DNA from: Rebecca billardiae RCC1528 | Taxonomy: Eukaryota; Haptophyta | DNA: 64,000 bases | Reading direction: 5' to 3' | Assembly: GCA_965240325.2 (NCBI GenBank) | Contig: OZ251231.1 | Span: forward strand, 620,001 to 684,000 | In this document: piece by piece, positions 42,493 to 51,529 of the stretch | How the letters are laid out: each line of letters starts with the position of its first letter | How positions within the stretch are numbered: the stretch's first letter is position 1 | Translations under genes and position numbers: made by a program | Notes under the pieces: generated by a model | Seen by the model: the letters and a program-made list of their open reading frames with translations, nothing else | The model's database searches: none | What the model was told of the DNA's origin: nothing

Positions 42493-43755
42493 ACGGCGAC
42501 CGCGACGGTGGCTGCGGCGGCGGTGGGCTCCGCGCTGCCCACCTGCCTGCGCCGACTCTGGATCCTCGCCGAGCTCGTGCTCTGGGCGAGTGCGCACGCT
42601 GACGACCCCGACCTGGCGCTGCTCCTCGCGCCCACGCCGCGCGCGGAGCCGGCGCTGCGCCGCTGCCTGGCCGAGCTGGCCGCAGACCGCGCGCACGCGG
42701 CCGCGCGACAGCGGGCGGCGGGGGCGGCGGCGGAGGAGGGGAGCGGACGGGCGGGAGGCGAGGCGGAGGTGGAGCTGGGCGCGTTGGAGATGGGCGCGGG
42801 CGGGGCAGACGACGCCGGCGGAGCGCCGCCGCCGGGCGGGCACGGCACGCCAGCCGCTTTCAGCGCGGCAACGGCCGCGGCCTCGGCGCCGCCACTCACT
42901 CTGGCCGCGGGCGACGCGGCGCGCCCGCTGCCGCCGCCGTGCGCGGCGGTGGACGTGAGCCTCTCGGCCGCGGCGACGCAGTCGGAGCAGCTGCAGCTCT
43001 GGGCGGCGTGCTGCACGCGGCTCAGCGTCGGCCTCGAGGCGGCGGCCATCCCCGTGTGCGCGGACAGCCTGCGCCTCGCCTTCAACGCGCACGCGCGCGC
43101 CGCCCTCGAGGCCGCACTTAGCGAGCACGCCGCGGCGCACGCGCGTCCGCACCACGCGGGCGGCGCGGACGCGGAGGGCGACGCGGACGGCCACGCGGAT
43201 GACGGCGCACACGTCGCGATGCTGCGCGGCGGCGCGGGGCTCAGGGCGTGGCGCGTGCAGCTGCGCGGCTGGCTCGACCGCCAGGGCGGCGCGCGCATGG
43301 CCCGCTTGGCTGCCCTGCGCGGCGGCGCGAGAGCGGCGCACGCCGACGCATCGCACGCAGCGGACTCAGAGTGCGCGAACGGCGGCGCAGCCGCGGGCGT
43401 GCCGCTCAGCGAGTGCGGCGGCGGCGGCGCGGGCGTCGAGCTGCGCCGGCTTGGCGCGGCTTGGACGCGCGGGGCCTCCCGCGCCGGCACGGCTGACCTC
43501 CCGAGCGACGCGGAGCGCGCCGCCGCGCACGAGCCGACGCCGCTGCAGCCCGCGGCCGCGACGGCCGAGCGCACGGCTGTGGGCAGGATGTTGGCGGCGG
43601 CTCGGTGCGGCGCGGCGCAGTACAGCCGGCGCGCCTGCTGCGAGCCGCAGCAGCTCATGGACGTGGACGATGCAGCAGCAGACGACGACGACGACAACGT
43701 CGACGAGCATCGACATCGACGAGCAGATGATCGATACTTGTACTCCACCGAGTAA
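40012..43755 (+). CDS. Multi-TM protein with lumenal PA-like and cytosolic TIR-like regions, spliced
   Basis: Proposed CDS is join(40012..40837, 40953..41135, 41249..43755), giving 1171 residues. The introns (115 and 113 nt, GTGCGC...CAG) split codons after base one and restore reading of TM helices that are out of frame otherwise (GTALFLYYFSQAASREG and VRAKLLGIVLLPTV across the junctions). A signal peptide (ALVVGALAWARG) precedes a lumenal region with a PA-like pattern (GALVLIAAELLGCSPEMY, GCVGLANYDIDS). About seven TM helices follow, then a large soluble C-terminus. In it, EQYVNARCIADG, TTALVLDSWEHAPGG and LPTCLRRLWILAELVLWA resemble the TIR-like domain of the 22060-24867 protein, interrupted by a Pro-Ala repeat. 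The frame opens with GTG three bases earlier; ATG at 40012 is preferred. The role is probably membrane signalling. The exact family is not certain. Confidence 0.75.
42421..42495 (+). repeat. (GCGCCC)n coding minisatellite
   Basis: About twelve GCGCCC/CGCGCC hexamers encode a Pro-Ala run inside the second TIR-like protein. The length probably varies between strains. Confidence 0.85.
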
Positions 43756-43770
43756 TAAGGCACAGCCTGG

Positions 43771-43808
43771 GTACAGTTTACTATGTTTTAACGTGCACAC
43801 TTGGTTAA
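43771..43808 (+). repeat. 36-bp dispersed repeat, copy 2
   Basis: Matches 11554-11590 with one difference. It lies in the 180-base gap between the TIR-like gene and sulfotransferase copy 2. Confidence 0.65.
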
Positions 43809-43935
43809 GGCGTGTAGTAGACTAGTAGTTTTGTAACAGTACTCAGTAGTGAGCAACCACTGCCACTGCCACTGGCACTGCGCACTGCCACCAAGGCACC
43901 AAGCCACCGACTTGACTCACAGTCATCGAAGAGCG

Positions 43936-45285
43936 ATGGCGGCCGGCCCGGGCGGCATGTGGATCTGCACGCGTGTGTGTCCGCCTTTTGGCACGTCGTT
44001 GAGCGAGGGTCGCGATGGGCGCGGGCGAGGGCTCGTTGCAGTGCTGCTACTACTGGCGCCACATCAAAGGGCCGCGGGCGCAACATCCCTCCGCACAGCC
44101 GTCGGCGGTGAGGTATCACCCGAGCGCTACGCGCGATCGCTGCTGCGCAGCGCATCTCGTGATGAGGCTCTGGTTGAGGGCTTTGCGCTCGCCACTCGCT
44201 TCACTACGCTGAACGAACCCTTGCCCAAAACCGTCCGCCTCATCCCGGTAGGTCCTTTCCACGGATCGGGAGAGATTGACGTCCCCAGCGGCGTTCGCGA
44301 GCTCGTGCTGTGCAAGCAGCCGCGCGCAGTGCGCCCGGACGTGCACGTGCAGGTGGCGTACGTGCACGTCTTCAAGGCGGCGGGCACGACTATGAGCAAC
44401 GTCATATACAGGGGATGCCCCGGCGTTTCCTGGTGCGAGTCCCAAGGCTGGTGCCGAGATTGGCCTTCGACGTTTGAAGGCCGGAACATCAGCCGCAGGG
44501 ACGTCGTCGTGCTCGCCACCGTGCGCGAGCCGGTCGAGCGGTTCGTCTCGGCGGTGCACGAGCTGCGGCGGCGTGAGAGAAGTTGGGCAAAGGTGGAGGC
44601 ATTCGCCAACCCGCGCCAGCTGGAGCGGATGGGCAATGGGACGAGCTTGTGGGCGACCCTCGTGCTGAACCTGATCGCGCGGGACGGGTTCTGGGATGGC
44701 CATCTGTGGCCGCAGGCGTCTCACCTGCACAACAGGGCGCGGAGGCGGCTGCCGGTGCGCTTCATCGGCGCTGTCGATGACGGCGTGAACGACACGATGC
44801 GGCTGCTGCAGCATTGGCTGCACATCCGCCGCCCGCCGACAGTGCCGCACGAGAGGCAGCGCAACCCTGGCGAGGACTTTGGGCTCCTGCCCTGGCACGT
44901 GGGGCTGCTCTGCCAACTGTACTGGTACGACTTCCTCGCATTCGGCTACCCCGCCCCGTGGCAATGCCCCGAGCTGAGAGCGCGCCTGGAGAAGGAGAGG
45001 GCGCGCGCGGCGGCGGCTGCCGCTGCTGTCCACGTGAGTGCACGCACAACGCAGCTCCCCGATGCATCAGCTCATGCTCAGAGTCGGCAGGCAAAACCGA
45101 CGACGCCGTCGAGGAAACACAGCAGGCAGCATCCGTTGGGAGGGCCCAAGCGCAGTCACAAGGCTGGCTATGTGTACGTGGCATCTCAGTCTCACGCACC
45201 TGATGGTGTGCGACGAGGCTCTTCCTCCCACCAGCACAGACCCAACGTGAATGTGCATCGCAGCGGGCACCATGACCATCATTGA
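43936..45285 (+). CDS. Golgi-type sulfotransferase, copy 2
   Basis: Single exon, 449 residues. It is a close paralogue of the gene at 32272, same strand, about 11.7 kb away. The signal-anchor (GLVAVLLLLAP) is kept. The PAPS loop is YVHVFKAAGTTMSN and the 3'-phosphate motif TVREPVERFVSAVHEL is unchanged. The region from GVSWCESQGWCRDWPSTFEG to the catalytic-domain end is almost the same as copy 1, while the leader, the segment after GTT and the basic tail differ more. A Gln-Val insertion precedes the PAPS loop (VHVQVAYVHVF). Both copies are open, so both may work, perhaps with different acceptors. The first ATG matching the paralogue is 43936; an upstream in-frame extension has no partner in copy 1. 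Confidence 0.85.
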   Translation: MAAGPGGMWICTRVCPPFGTSLSEGRDGRGRGLVAVLLLLAPHQRAAGATSLRTAVGGEVSPERYARSLLRSASRDEALVEGFALATRFTTLNEPLPKTVRLIPVGPFHGSGEIDVPSGVRELVLCKQPRAVRPDVHVQVAYVHVFKAAGTTMSNVIYRGCPGVSWCESQGWCRDWPSTFEGRNISRRDVVVLATVREPVERFVSAVHELRRRERSWAKVEAFANPRQLERMGNGTSLWATLVLNLIARDGFWDGHLWPQASHLHNRARRRLPVRFIGAVDDGVNDTMRLLQHWLHIRRPPTVPHERQRNPGEDFGLLPWHVGLLCQLYWYDFLAFGYPAPWQCPELRARLEKERARAAAAAAAVHVSARTTQLPDASAHAQSRQAKPTTPSRKHSRQHPLGGPKRSHKAGYVYVASQSHAPDGVRRGSSSHQHRPNVNVHRSGHHDHH

Positions 45286-46214
45286 CGAGTCGTAGACACT
45301 AGACAGTAGACTGCTAATAACAGTAGCCAGTACCTTATAATAGGACTACCGTCTCCAATAACATATATTAAACTGGACATGCACTTTGATGGGCAGCAGC
45401 TCAGCGTACGGCCTGTGGCTGCCTCGCGCGGGGTCTGAAGGAGCCGGGCCAGCTCGGCTCGTGTGCACCCCACTAGGTCTGTCTGCGACCGCGCATAGCC
45501 GGGCAGCCCGCGTTTACGGAGCACCCCCGCTGGGTCATGCGGACAGTCGGCACAAGGCTGGTCGTGAGGCCTGAGGGCCGTGAAGCAGCCATGTGGCGGC
45601 TTCTGCGCATATGTCTGTAGCCAGCAAGCCCGCTCAAGGCCGCGCAGATATTATTACGTGGCATGGTCGATGACTATGCGGCATGCGCTCGACAGCCTGA
45701 CTGGGCAAGCCCGGGCATAGCGCTACACCAGGAGTATAGTTATACGGCGCCCGATCGGACCAGCCTACCAGTTGCGCACCTCTCTTGCCAACTGTCTTGC
45801 ACAGCTGCTGCACAGCCCATCGATCGGCTCTGGCCGTGCAGGCAAGGGCTACAGTCGGCGCTACTACCCGCAGCGAATGCTGGAGGCCCACCAGTGCGCG
45901 CACCAACCCGCCCGCCGCCAAATGCAACCGTGCGCCAGATACGAATTTCAGCATGCATGCTGCACTCACTGGGGCTCCGTGGACCTGTTCAGAGCCAACC
46001 GCTAGTCGGTTGAGCTGTACATCCAAGCCAGCCCTGGCCACACGCTAAGCGCGCCGCTCGCTGCAACCACATCCTGTCGTCATCCGAGGAGTAAGGTCCA
46101 TGGCGCTACTGTGAGCCTCTGGCCCATCTCATCGTCAGCATCCGTAGTCAGCAAAAATCAGTGTCCGAACAATTGTTGGGGACCATGTAGCTCAGAGTCT
46201 ACAGAGTACATAGC
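45286..46214. other. Intergenic, no supported gene
   Basis: About 0.9 kb with short overlapping frames on both strands (under 140 codons) and no motif. No RNA gene was recognised. Confidence 0.45.
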
Positions 46215-46361
46215 TACAGTTTACGCTAAGAATAAGAGACGCACACAGCTCAGGCAGGCGAGTTTACTAATTCTATGATTTAAAGACACGCTGTGTGCGT
46301 CTCTTATTCTTAGTAAACTGTAATAAGAATAAGAGACGCACACAGCTCAGGCAGGCGAGAT
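46215..46361. repeat. Dispersed repeat, three-copy cluster
   Basis: Reverse copy at about 46215-46262 (ACAGTTTACGCTAAGAATAA, then GAGACGCACACAGCTCAGG, CAGGCGAG). Forward copy at about 46290-46321 (GCTGTGTGCGTCTCTTATTC, TTAGTAAACTGT). Reverse copy at about 46322-46361 (AATAAGAATAAGAGACGCAC, ACAGCTCAGGCAGGCGAG). The first two form a foldback like 36766-36884, and the third abuts the second directly. It lies about 175 bases before the MFS start codon. Confidence 0.7.
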
Positions 46362-46536
46362 TGACGCCCAACGTGCCTGTTTTTTTTTAATTAAAATTCC
46401 CCTTTATAACGGGCTCCGGGTGATCAGACTGGCGGCCGAAGCCTCCAGCCCTACCCTGGCCAGCCCCCACCAGAACCTGTGGATCCGGCCTCAAAAGGGC
46501 CGTGCAAGGGGTCTGTTCGCGAGGCGGCCATCCCGC

Positions 46537-48076
46537 ATGGCCGTGTCATCATCCGCCCAGCCGGCCGCGTCACTTCCGAAGGAGGGAGCGCCACGCCAGG
46601 TCTCCGCGACCACGACAGCACTCTCGAGCCGTGTGAGCGCTCCACCATCCGCTCAAAAGCCCGACGCGTCTGCTCCGCGGCACGCGGCACTGCGCCGGCT
46701 GCCTGCGACTGCCGTGGCCCTCAGCTGCACGTTTGCAGACTACCTCGGCCTGGCGATCGTGCAGCCCACGCTGCCGTTCTACCTCGCCGACCTTGGCGAG
46801 GCAGACGTGGCGCTGTGGACGGGCATCATCCTCACCTCGCAGTTTGCCGGCATCGTGCTGAGCAATCCGGTCTGGGGCGCAGTGGCGGACAGGGCGGGGC
46901 CGAGGCGCGCGTTGCAGCTCGCGATGGCGCTGGATGCCGTGCTCCTCGCGGCGAGCGCGGCGGCCAGCTCCCCCCTCGCGCTCGTCGTCATGCGCTTCTT
47001 TGTCGGCTGCGCCTCCCCGCTCGTGCCCGCCATCGCGACGCTCTTTGCCTCCCTCCCGCCCGAGCGCACGGCGCGGGGCATGGGCCATTTTGCCCTGTCT
47101 GTGCAGGGTGGTTTCGTGCTTGGCAGCGCTGTCGCCGGGCCGACGTTCGACGCGGGCGGCTGGGTGGCCACGTGCCTGCTCGCCGGCGCGCTCGCCGCCC
47201 TCGCCGCCGCGCTCCTGCTCCTCGCGCAGCCCGACGCGGCCCGCGGCACCCGCTCCCACGGCGCGCGGCCGGAGGGCGTGCGTGACGCGCTGCGATCCGC
47301 CTACTTCACGGTGCACGCTGCGACGAGCGTGCTCACGGGGTACGCGATGAATCTGAGCTTCGCGGTGATGGCGGTCGCGCTGCGGGCCGAGTTCGCGTGG
47401 GGCGTGCTCGCGGTGAGCCGCGCGTTCCTCGTGGTGATCGCCGTGATGGCCCTCTGCTTCCTGCTGGTCGTGCCGTTCGCCGCGCGCCGGCTCGGCACGG
47501 AGCGGCTGATTGGCACCGGGCTTGTGCTGCTCGTGCCCGCCTCGGCGCTGCTGCTCAGCCCGCTCCGAGAGCGCGACGGGCTGTGGCTCACGGGCCTCGT
47601 CGCCTTCCACATCACAGCCTCGGCCACGGTGCACGTGCCCAACCAGGTGCGCGCGCCACAGTACACGCGCAACAGCGGCGCGTGCGCTCCATTCCCACCC
47701 GACCGTTGACACTGGACCCGTTCATCGTGACCGCTGCGCGTGCGACGATCGACCGCGCGAGCAGGTGCGCGCGCGGCTCATCGGCGACCGGCTGACGAGG
47801 AATGGCACGGGGGCTATTGCGGGCGCGGGGCGCACCTTCTTCGCGCTCGGACAGGCGGTGGGCCCAGCGGCCAGCCTGGCGCTGTACTCGCGCGTGGGCA
47901 CAGCGGCTCCATGGGCGGTGTTCGCGGCGATGGCGGCAGCCGTCGCGGCCCTCCATTTGTTGCTCCGCGTGTGGGGTCCTCCCGGTCGGGCGGGCGAGTG
48001 CGCCGGGCATGCTCAGCCACCTGCGCACACCAGCGCGCCAGCCGCGGCGGATCGCTCGCTCGAAGCTGTGAGTTGA
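46537..48076 (+). CDS. MFS transporter, spliced (2 exons)
   Basis: Proposed CDS is join(46537..47646, 47765..48076), giving 473 residues. Twelve TM helices can be counted, ten in exon 1 and two in exon 2. MFS motif A follows TM2 (NPVWGAVADRAGPRRAL). It is a secondary transporter in the drug/H+ antiporter-like or vesicular-amine-like part of the superfamily. The substrate is unknown. The N-terminal 55 residues are Ser/Ala/Pro-rich and could be a targeting peptide. The frame upstream opens only with GTG, so the ATG at 46537 is used. The 118-nt intron lies between codons. Its borders are CAG|GTGCGCGCG on both sides (a direct repeat of the splice junction), so the exon-intron phase is uncertain by the repeat length but the product is not. 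Confidence 0.85.
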
Positions 48077-49335
48077 TAACGCTGCCGCAGCCTACTGCCT
48101 AGCCGACAGCCGACTGCTCACTGCCGAGCCAGAGATATGTAATGACGAATAATCTGACTGCTGATAATGATGATCGAGAGTCACTCAAGCGTACTACTGC
48201 TACTAGTAGTGCACTAGTGCTCGTGGCACCGTAGACAGGCGTACTGCTGCAGCAACTGGTACATTTACGCACATGACACCGACTGCTTAGTCACCTGATG
48301 CTCCCCCCTCACCCCTGGCCCGCGCTCGGCCCGCTCCGGCGGCCTGTGGCTGTTGGCTGTTTGCCCCCGGCCCCCCGCCTGGAGCCGGTCAGATCACAGT
48401 CACAAAGAAGTGTAGAGTCGGACAGGCTCCTATCCCCCCGACTCAGTCACTCAGCCTCTACCGAGTGCCGTAGCTACAGTTTACTATCACCGCCTTCTAA
48501 TGGCCCTGTAACGGCCGGCGGGTCGCTCTGCGACACCGCCAACAGAAAGGAGTAAGGACAGTGCCAGTCGTGGCACCCCAAGGACTTTGGCCCCGCGCCC
48601 CTCTCGCGGGCCCTGGCGCGCGAACGCGTATCCACTAGTGGCCGCCGAGCCGTAGTTTGGCGCTCCGTGCACCAACAAAGACATCCCCAGCAGCATGTTG
48701 CCACTCGACACCTCGTCTCGCCTCGCGCGGAGCCAACTTGTGGTGTGCCGGAGCCACCCGAAGCACACTGGGCCGTGTAGCGACGCGCGTGGCGGGTCAA
48801 CAGTGCATCACGAAGGCGTCGCACGCGCAATCCGTTGAGTGCATACTCATGTCTGTCCCATGGCACGTCATGCACCGCCGTGTGCTCCGACGCACTCCCG
48901 ACTCGCGACGCGCCGCGCGCAGCACAGCCTGTGCTTCGGGTAGCTCCCGCACACCACAAGTTGGCTCCGCGCGAGGCGAGACGAGGTGTCGAGTGGCAAC
49001 ATGCGGCTGGGGATGTCTTTGTTGGTGCACGGAGCGCCAAACTACGGCTCGGTGACCACTAGTGGATACGCGTTCGCGCGCCAGAGCCCGCGAGAGGGGC
49101 GCGGGGTCAAAGTCCCCGGGGTGCCACTGTCCTTTCCGCCGCACCCCTCGCACAGCGAGGGGTGCTCGACCGTTACGGCACCTGGTTTACTATGAGCACA
49201 AAGACCAGCAGACCGGCGCAGGTCTGCAGCCAGGCAGGTGAGTGGCGCCGGGCGCGTCGCCGATGACGACGCCGAACGGCCCGCCCCGGCCGGCCGGCTG
49301 CGTGGACCTCGCCGACCGAACCCTCTTCCGCCCCG
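48077..49335. other. Intergenic with foldback
   Basis: The spacer between the two MFS genes. It contains an isolated CTACAGTTTACTAT word near 48472, as in the dispersed repeats, and the inverted repeat at 48554-49133. No other gene is supported. Confidence 0.5.
48554..49133. mobile_element. Imperfect foldback element, ~215-bp arms
   Basis: The left arm (about 48554-48772) and right arm (about 48925-49133) are reverse complements with scattered differences. Shared words include GGCGCTCCGTGCACCAACAA with its complement and AACGCGTATCCACTAGTGG with its complement. The centre is about 150 bases. There is no transposase. A further hairpin (GCACCCCTCG, 5 bases, CGAGGGGTGC) follows at 49141-49165. 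The mirrored open frames on both strands result from the palindrome. Confidence 0.65.
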
Positions 49336-51384
49336 ATGTCCGCTATCGCCTCGGCGCCAGCTCCTGATTCCACCTCGGTGACTGTCGACGACGCTGCTCC
49401 TGCCGCGCCTCTCATCCCCTCCGTCGCTCCGCACCAGCCCGCACCCGTTATCGGGGTCGCGCCAGACGCGGAGCGTGGAGCGGTCGTCTCAACATTGAGC
49501 GAGCCCGCGATGGAAGCCGCCGATCCAAGCGATGCGCCCGACAACGCGCTGCTGGACAGCGACGCAGACAAGGAGGACGCGGACGATCAGAACCTTGGCA
49601 GGTGGAGGCGCCCGAGCATCGACTTCTGGGCGCGCATGGGCCGCGCGGAGAGCGCCGTGTCACTCTCGAGCCTCGTGCTCGGCGCGGGCGAGGTTGCGGA
49701 CGGTTCAGTCCTGCGCGCGCGCGCGAGGTCCGCCGCTGCGCTCGACGGCTATGCCGGAACGCTCTCGCCGACGGTGTCCTCGCGTATCACACGCCCGAGG
49801 GCACCGACGGCGCCGCATGCCTACGCGCACGCCCGCCGCTTGCGGCTGGACACGCCGCCGATCACCGAGGACGAGACCGCCGCAGCGAGCGCCGACGACG
49901 TCGCCGTGCCAGCCTCGGGCGGCGAAGGCGGCATGTCCGTGCGCGTGGTAGGGCTACTCTGCCTCTGCGAGATTGCGCACTTCTACTCCATGTGCTCCAT
50001 CTTCTCGTACGCGGGCTTCCTGTGTGTGGACGCGGGCTGGGTGGAGTCGGCGGACCGCGCGGGCTTCCTAGCGGGGCTGCTGGCGACCATGCTGCCGCTC
50101 GGCCGGCTGCCCACGTCCGTGCCGTGGGGGCACCTCGCAGACAAGGCGGGCCGACGGCCCGCGCTCGTCGGCTCGATGGCGGGCGTCGCCCTCGGCTCCG
50201 TCGCGTTCGCGTTCTGCACCGACCTGCGCGCTGCGCTTGCGGTGCGCTTTGTGCTGCTGGGGGCCGGCAACGGCTGGGTCTCGATCCTCGGGCCGATCTG
50301 CGCGGAGAACGCGGCCGGTGAGCAGGCGCGCCTGATCGGCTACGTGTTTGGCGCCGGCGGCGTGATCAACATGCTCGGCCCCGCCGTCGGCGGGCTGACG
50401 TACGGCAGCGGGCCGCTCGGCGCGCGCTTCCCCGCGATGGTGCCCTCCCTGATCGGGGCAGTGCTCGGCGCCCTGGCCGCGCTGCTCGCATATCAGTGGC
50501 TGCCCGAGACCAAGCCGGTGGCCGCGCGGCCACGGCTCAGCCTCGGCCCGCGCGAGAGCGGCGCTTCGCGTGCCTCCGGCCCCCGGCTCAGTGGCGCGTC
50601 ACACGCGTCCGGGCCTCGGCTCAGCGGCGCGAGCGGCGGCGCCGCCAAGAAGACCAAGCGGCTCGAGAACGGCGGCGCGGCGGGACCGGGGCTTGGGCGC
50701 GCGCTACTCACGCCGCCGATGCCCGCCATGCTCGTCCTGCGCAGCGGCATCGGCCTCGCGACCTTCGCGAGCTTCGACATCGTCCCGCTGTGGGCGATCG
50801 CCTCGTTGGACGCGGGAGGCGTGCAGCTGCCCAAGCAGTCCCTCGGCCTCCTCCTCGCCGCGGCCGCGAGCGTGCAGCTGCTGTGGACGACGTTCGCGAT
50901 CGGGCCGGGCATGGCGCGCGCGGGCAGCCGGCGGACGTTCGCCGGCGCGTGCGTCGTCGGCGCGTGCGCGCTCGTCGCGCTGCCGCACACGCACACGATG
51001 CCGCTGCTCGCTGTGATCCCGCTCGTGGCCGCGCAGGCAGCCGCGCTCAACACAGCCTGCACAGCCTCCATCGTGGCGACCAACGAGGCGGTGACCCTCG
51101 TCGCGCACGAGCTCGCGGGCGCGCTCAACGGCGTGCTGGTGACGGCCGAGTCCGTCGCCAAGGCGCTCGGGCCGGCTGTGGGGGCGCCAGTGTTCGCAGC
51201 TGCGATCACTGCTTGGCCAGCGTCAGGGGGCCAGCAGCCCAGCGGCGCCGCGCTCACCTTCGCGGGCCTCGCCGTGCTCGTCAGCCTCTTCGGCGCCGGC
51301 GTGGCTCGCTTCCTGCGCGCCCTCGACTCGCGCGATGACATTCGCGCGAGCCCGATCGATGGCCTACCTGTGATGATGATGTAG
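49336..51384 (+). CDS. MFS transporter, ZIFL/tetracycline-antiporter-like
   Basis: Single exon, 682 residues, ATG at 49336. A cytosolic N-terminal region of about 195 residues, acidic and Ser/Pro-rich, precedes twelve TM helices. MFS motif A is well preserved after TM2 (PWGHLADKAGRRPALVG), TM4 is ALAVRFVLLGAGNGWVSILG, and TM6 ends AYQWLPETKP, a signature of the zinc-induced-facilitator-like and tetracycline-resistance groups. The central loop carries tandem Ser-rich units (ASGPRLSGAS twice). Proton-coupled export of metal chelators, ions or organic compounds is known for relatives. The substrate here is unknown. It follows the other MFS gene on the same strand but is not a recent copy. Confidence 0.85.
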   Translation: MSAIASAPAPDSTSVTVDDAAPAAPLIPSVAPHQPAPVIGVAPDAERGAVVSTLSEPAMEAADPSDAPDNALLDSDADKEDADDQNLGRWRRPSIDFWARMGRAESAVSLSSLVLGAGEVADGSVLRARARSAAALDGYAGTLSPTVSSRITRPRAPTAPHAYAHARRLRLDTPPITEDETAAASADDVAVPASGGEGGMSVRVVGLLCLCEIAHFYSMCSIFSYAGFLCVDAGWVESADRAGFLAGLLATMLPLGRLPTSVPWGHLADKAGRRPALVGSMAGVALGSVAFAFCTDLRAALAVRFVLLGAGNGWVSILGPICAENAAGEQARLIGYVFGAGGVINMLGPAVGGLTYGSGPLGARFPAMVPSLIGAVLGALAALLAYQWLPETKPVAARPRLSLGPRESGASRASGPRLSGASHASGPRLSGASGGAAKKTKRLENGGAAGPGLGRALLTPPMPAMLVLRSGIGLATFASFDIVPLWAIASLDAGGVQLPKQSLGLLLAAAASVQLLWTTFAIGPGMARAGSRRTFAGACVVGACALVALPHTHTMPLLAVIPLVAAQAAALNTACTASIVATNEAVTLVAHELAGALNGVLVTAESVAKALGPAVGAPVFAAAITAWPASGGQQPSGAALTFAGLAVLVSLFGAGVARFLRALDSRDDIRASPIDGLPVMMM

Positions 51385-51405
51385 TCATGTAGTGAGACTG
51401 CTGTA

Positions 51406-51410
<5 letters not shown>

Positions 51411-51439
<29 letters not shown>

Positions 51440-51526
51440 GTCTCTCGCGCGCGCGCGCTCTCTCTCTCTCTAGCTCTCTCTCTCTAGCTCTCTCTCTCGA
51501 GAGAGAGAGAGAGACGAGAGAGAATC
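51411..51526. repeat. CT/AG microsatellite with palindromic ends
   Basis: CT runs, a GCGCGCGCGC patch, CTAGCTCTCTC units and a closing AGAGAGAGA block. The flanks TGTATGACTCTCTC and GAGAGAATCATACA are near inverse, so the tract can fold into one long hairpin just after the MFS stop codon. Confidence 0.85.
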
Positions 51527-51529
51527 ATA

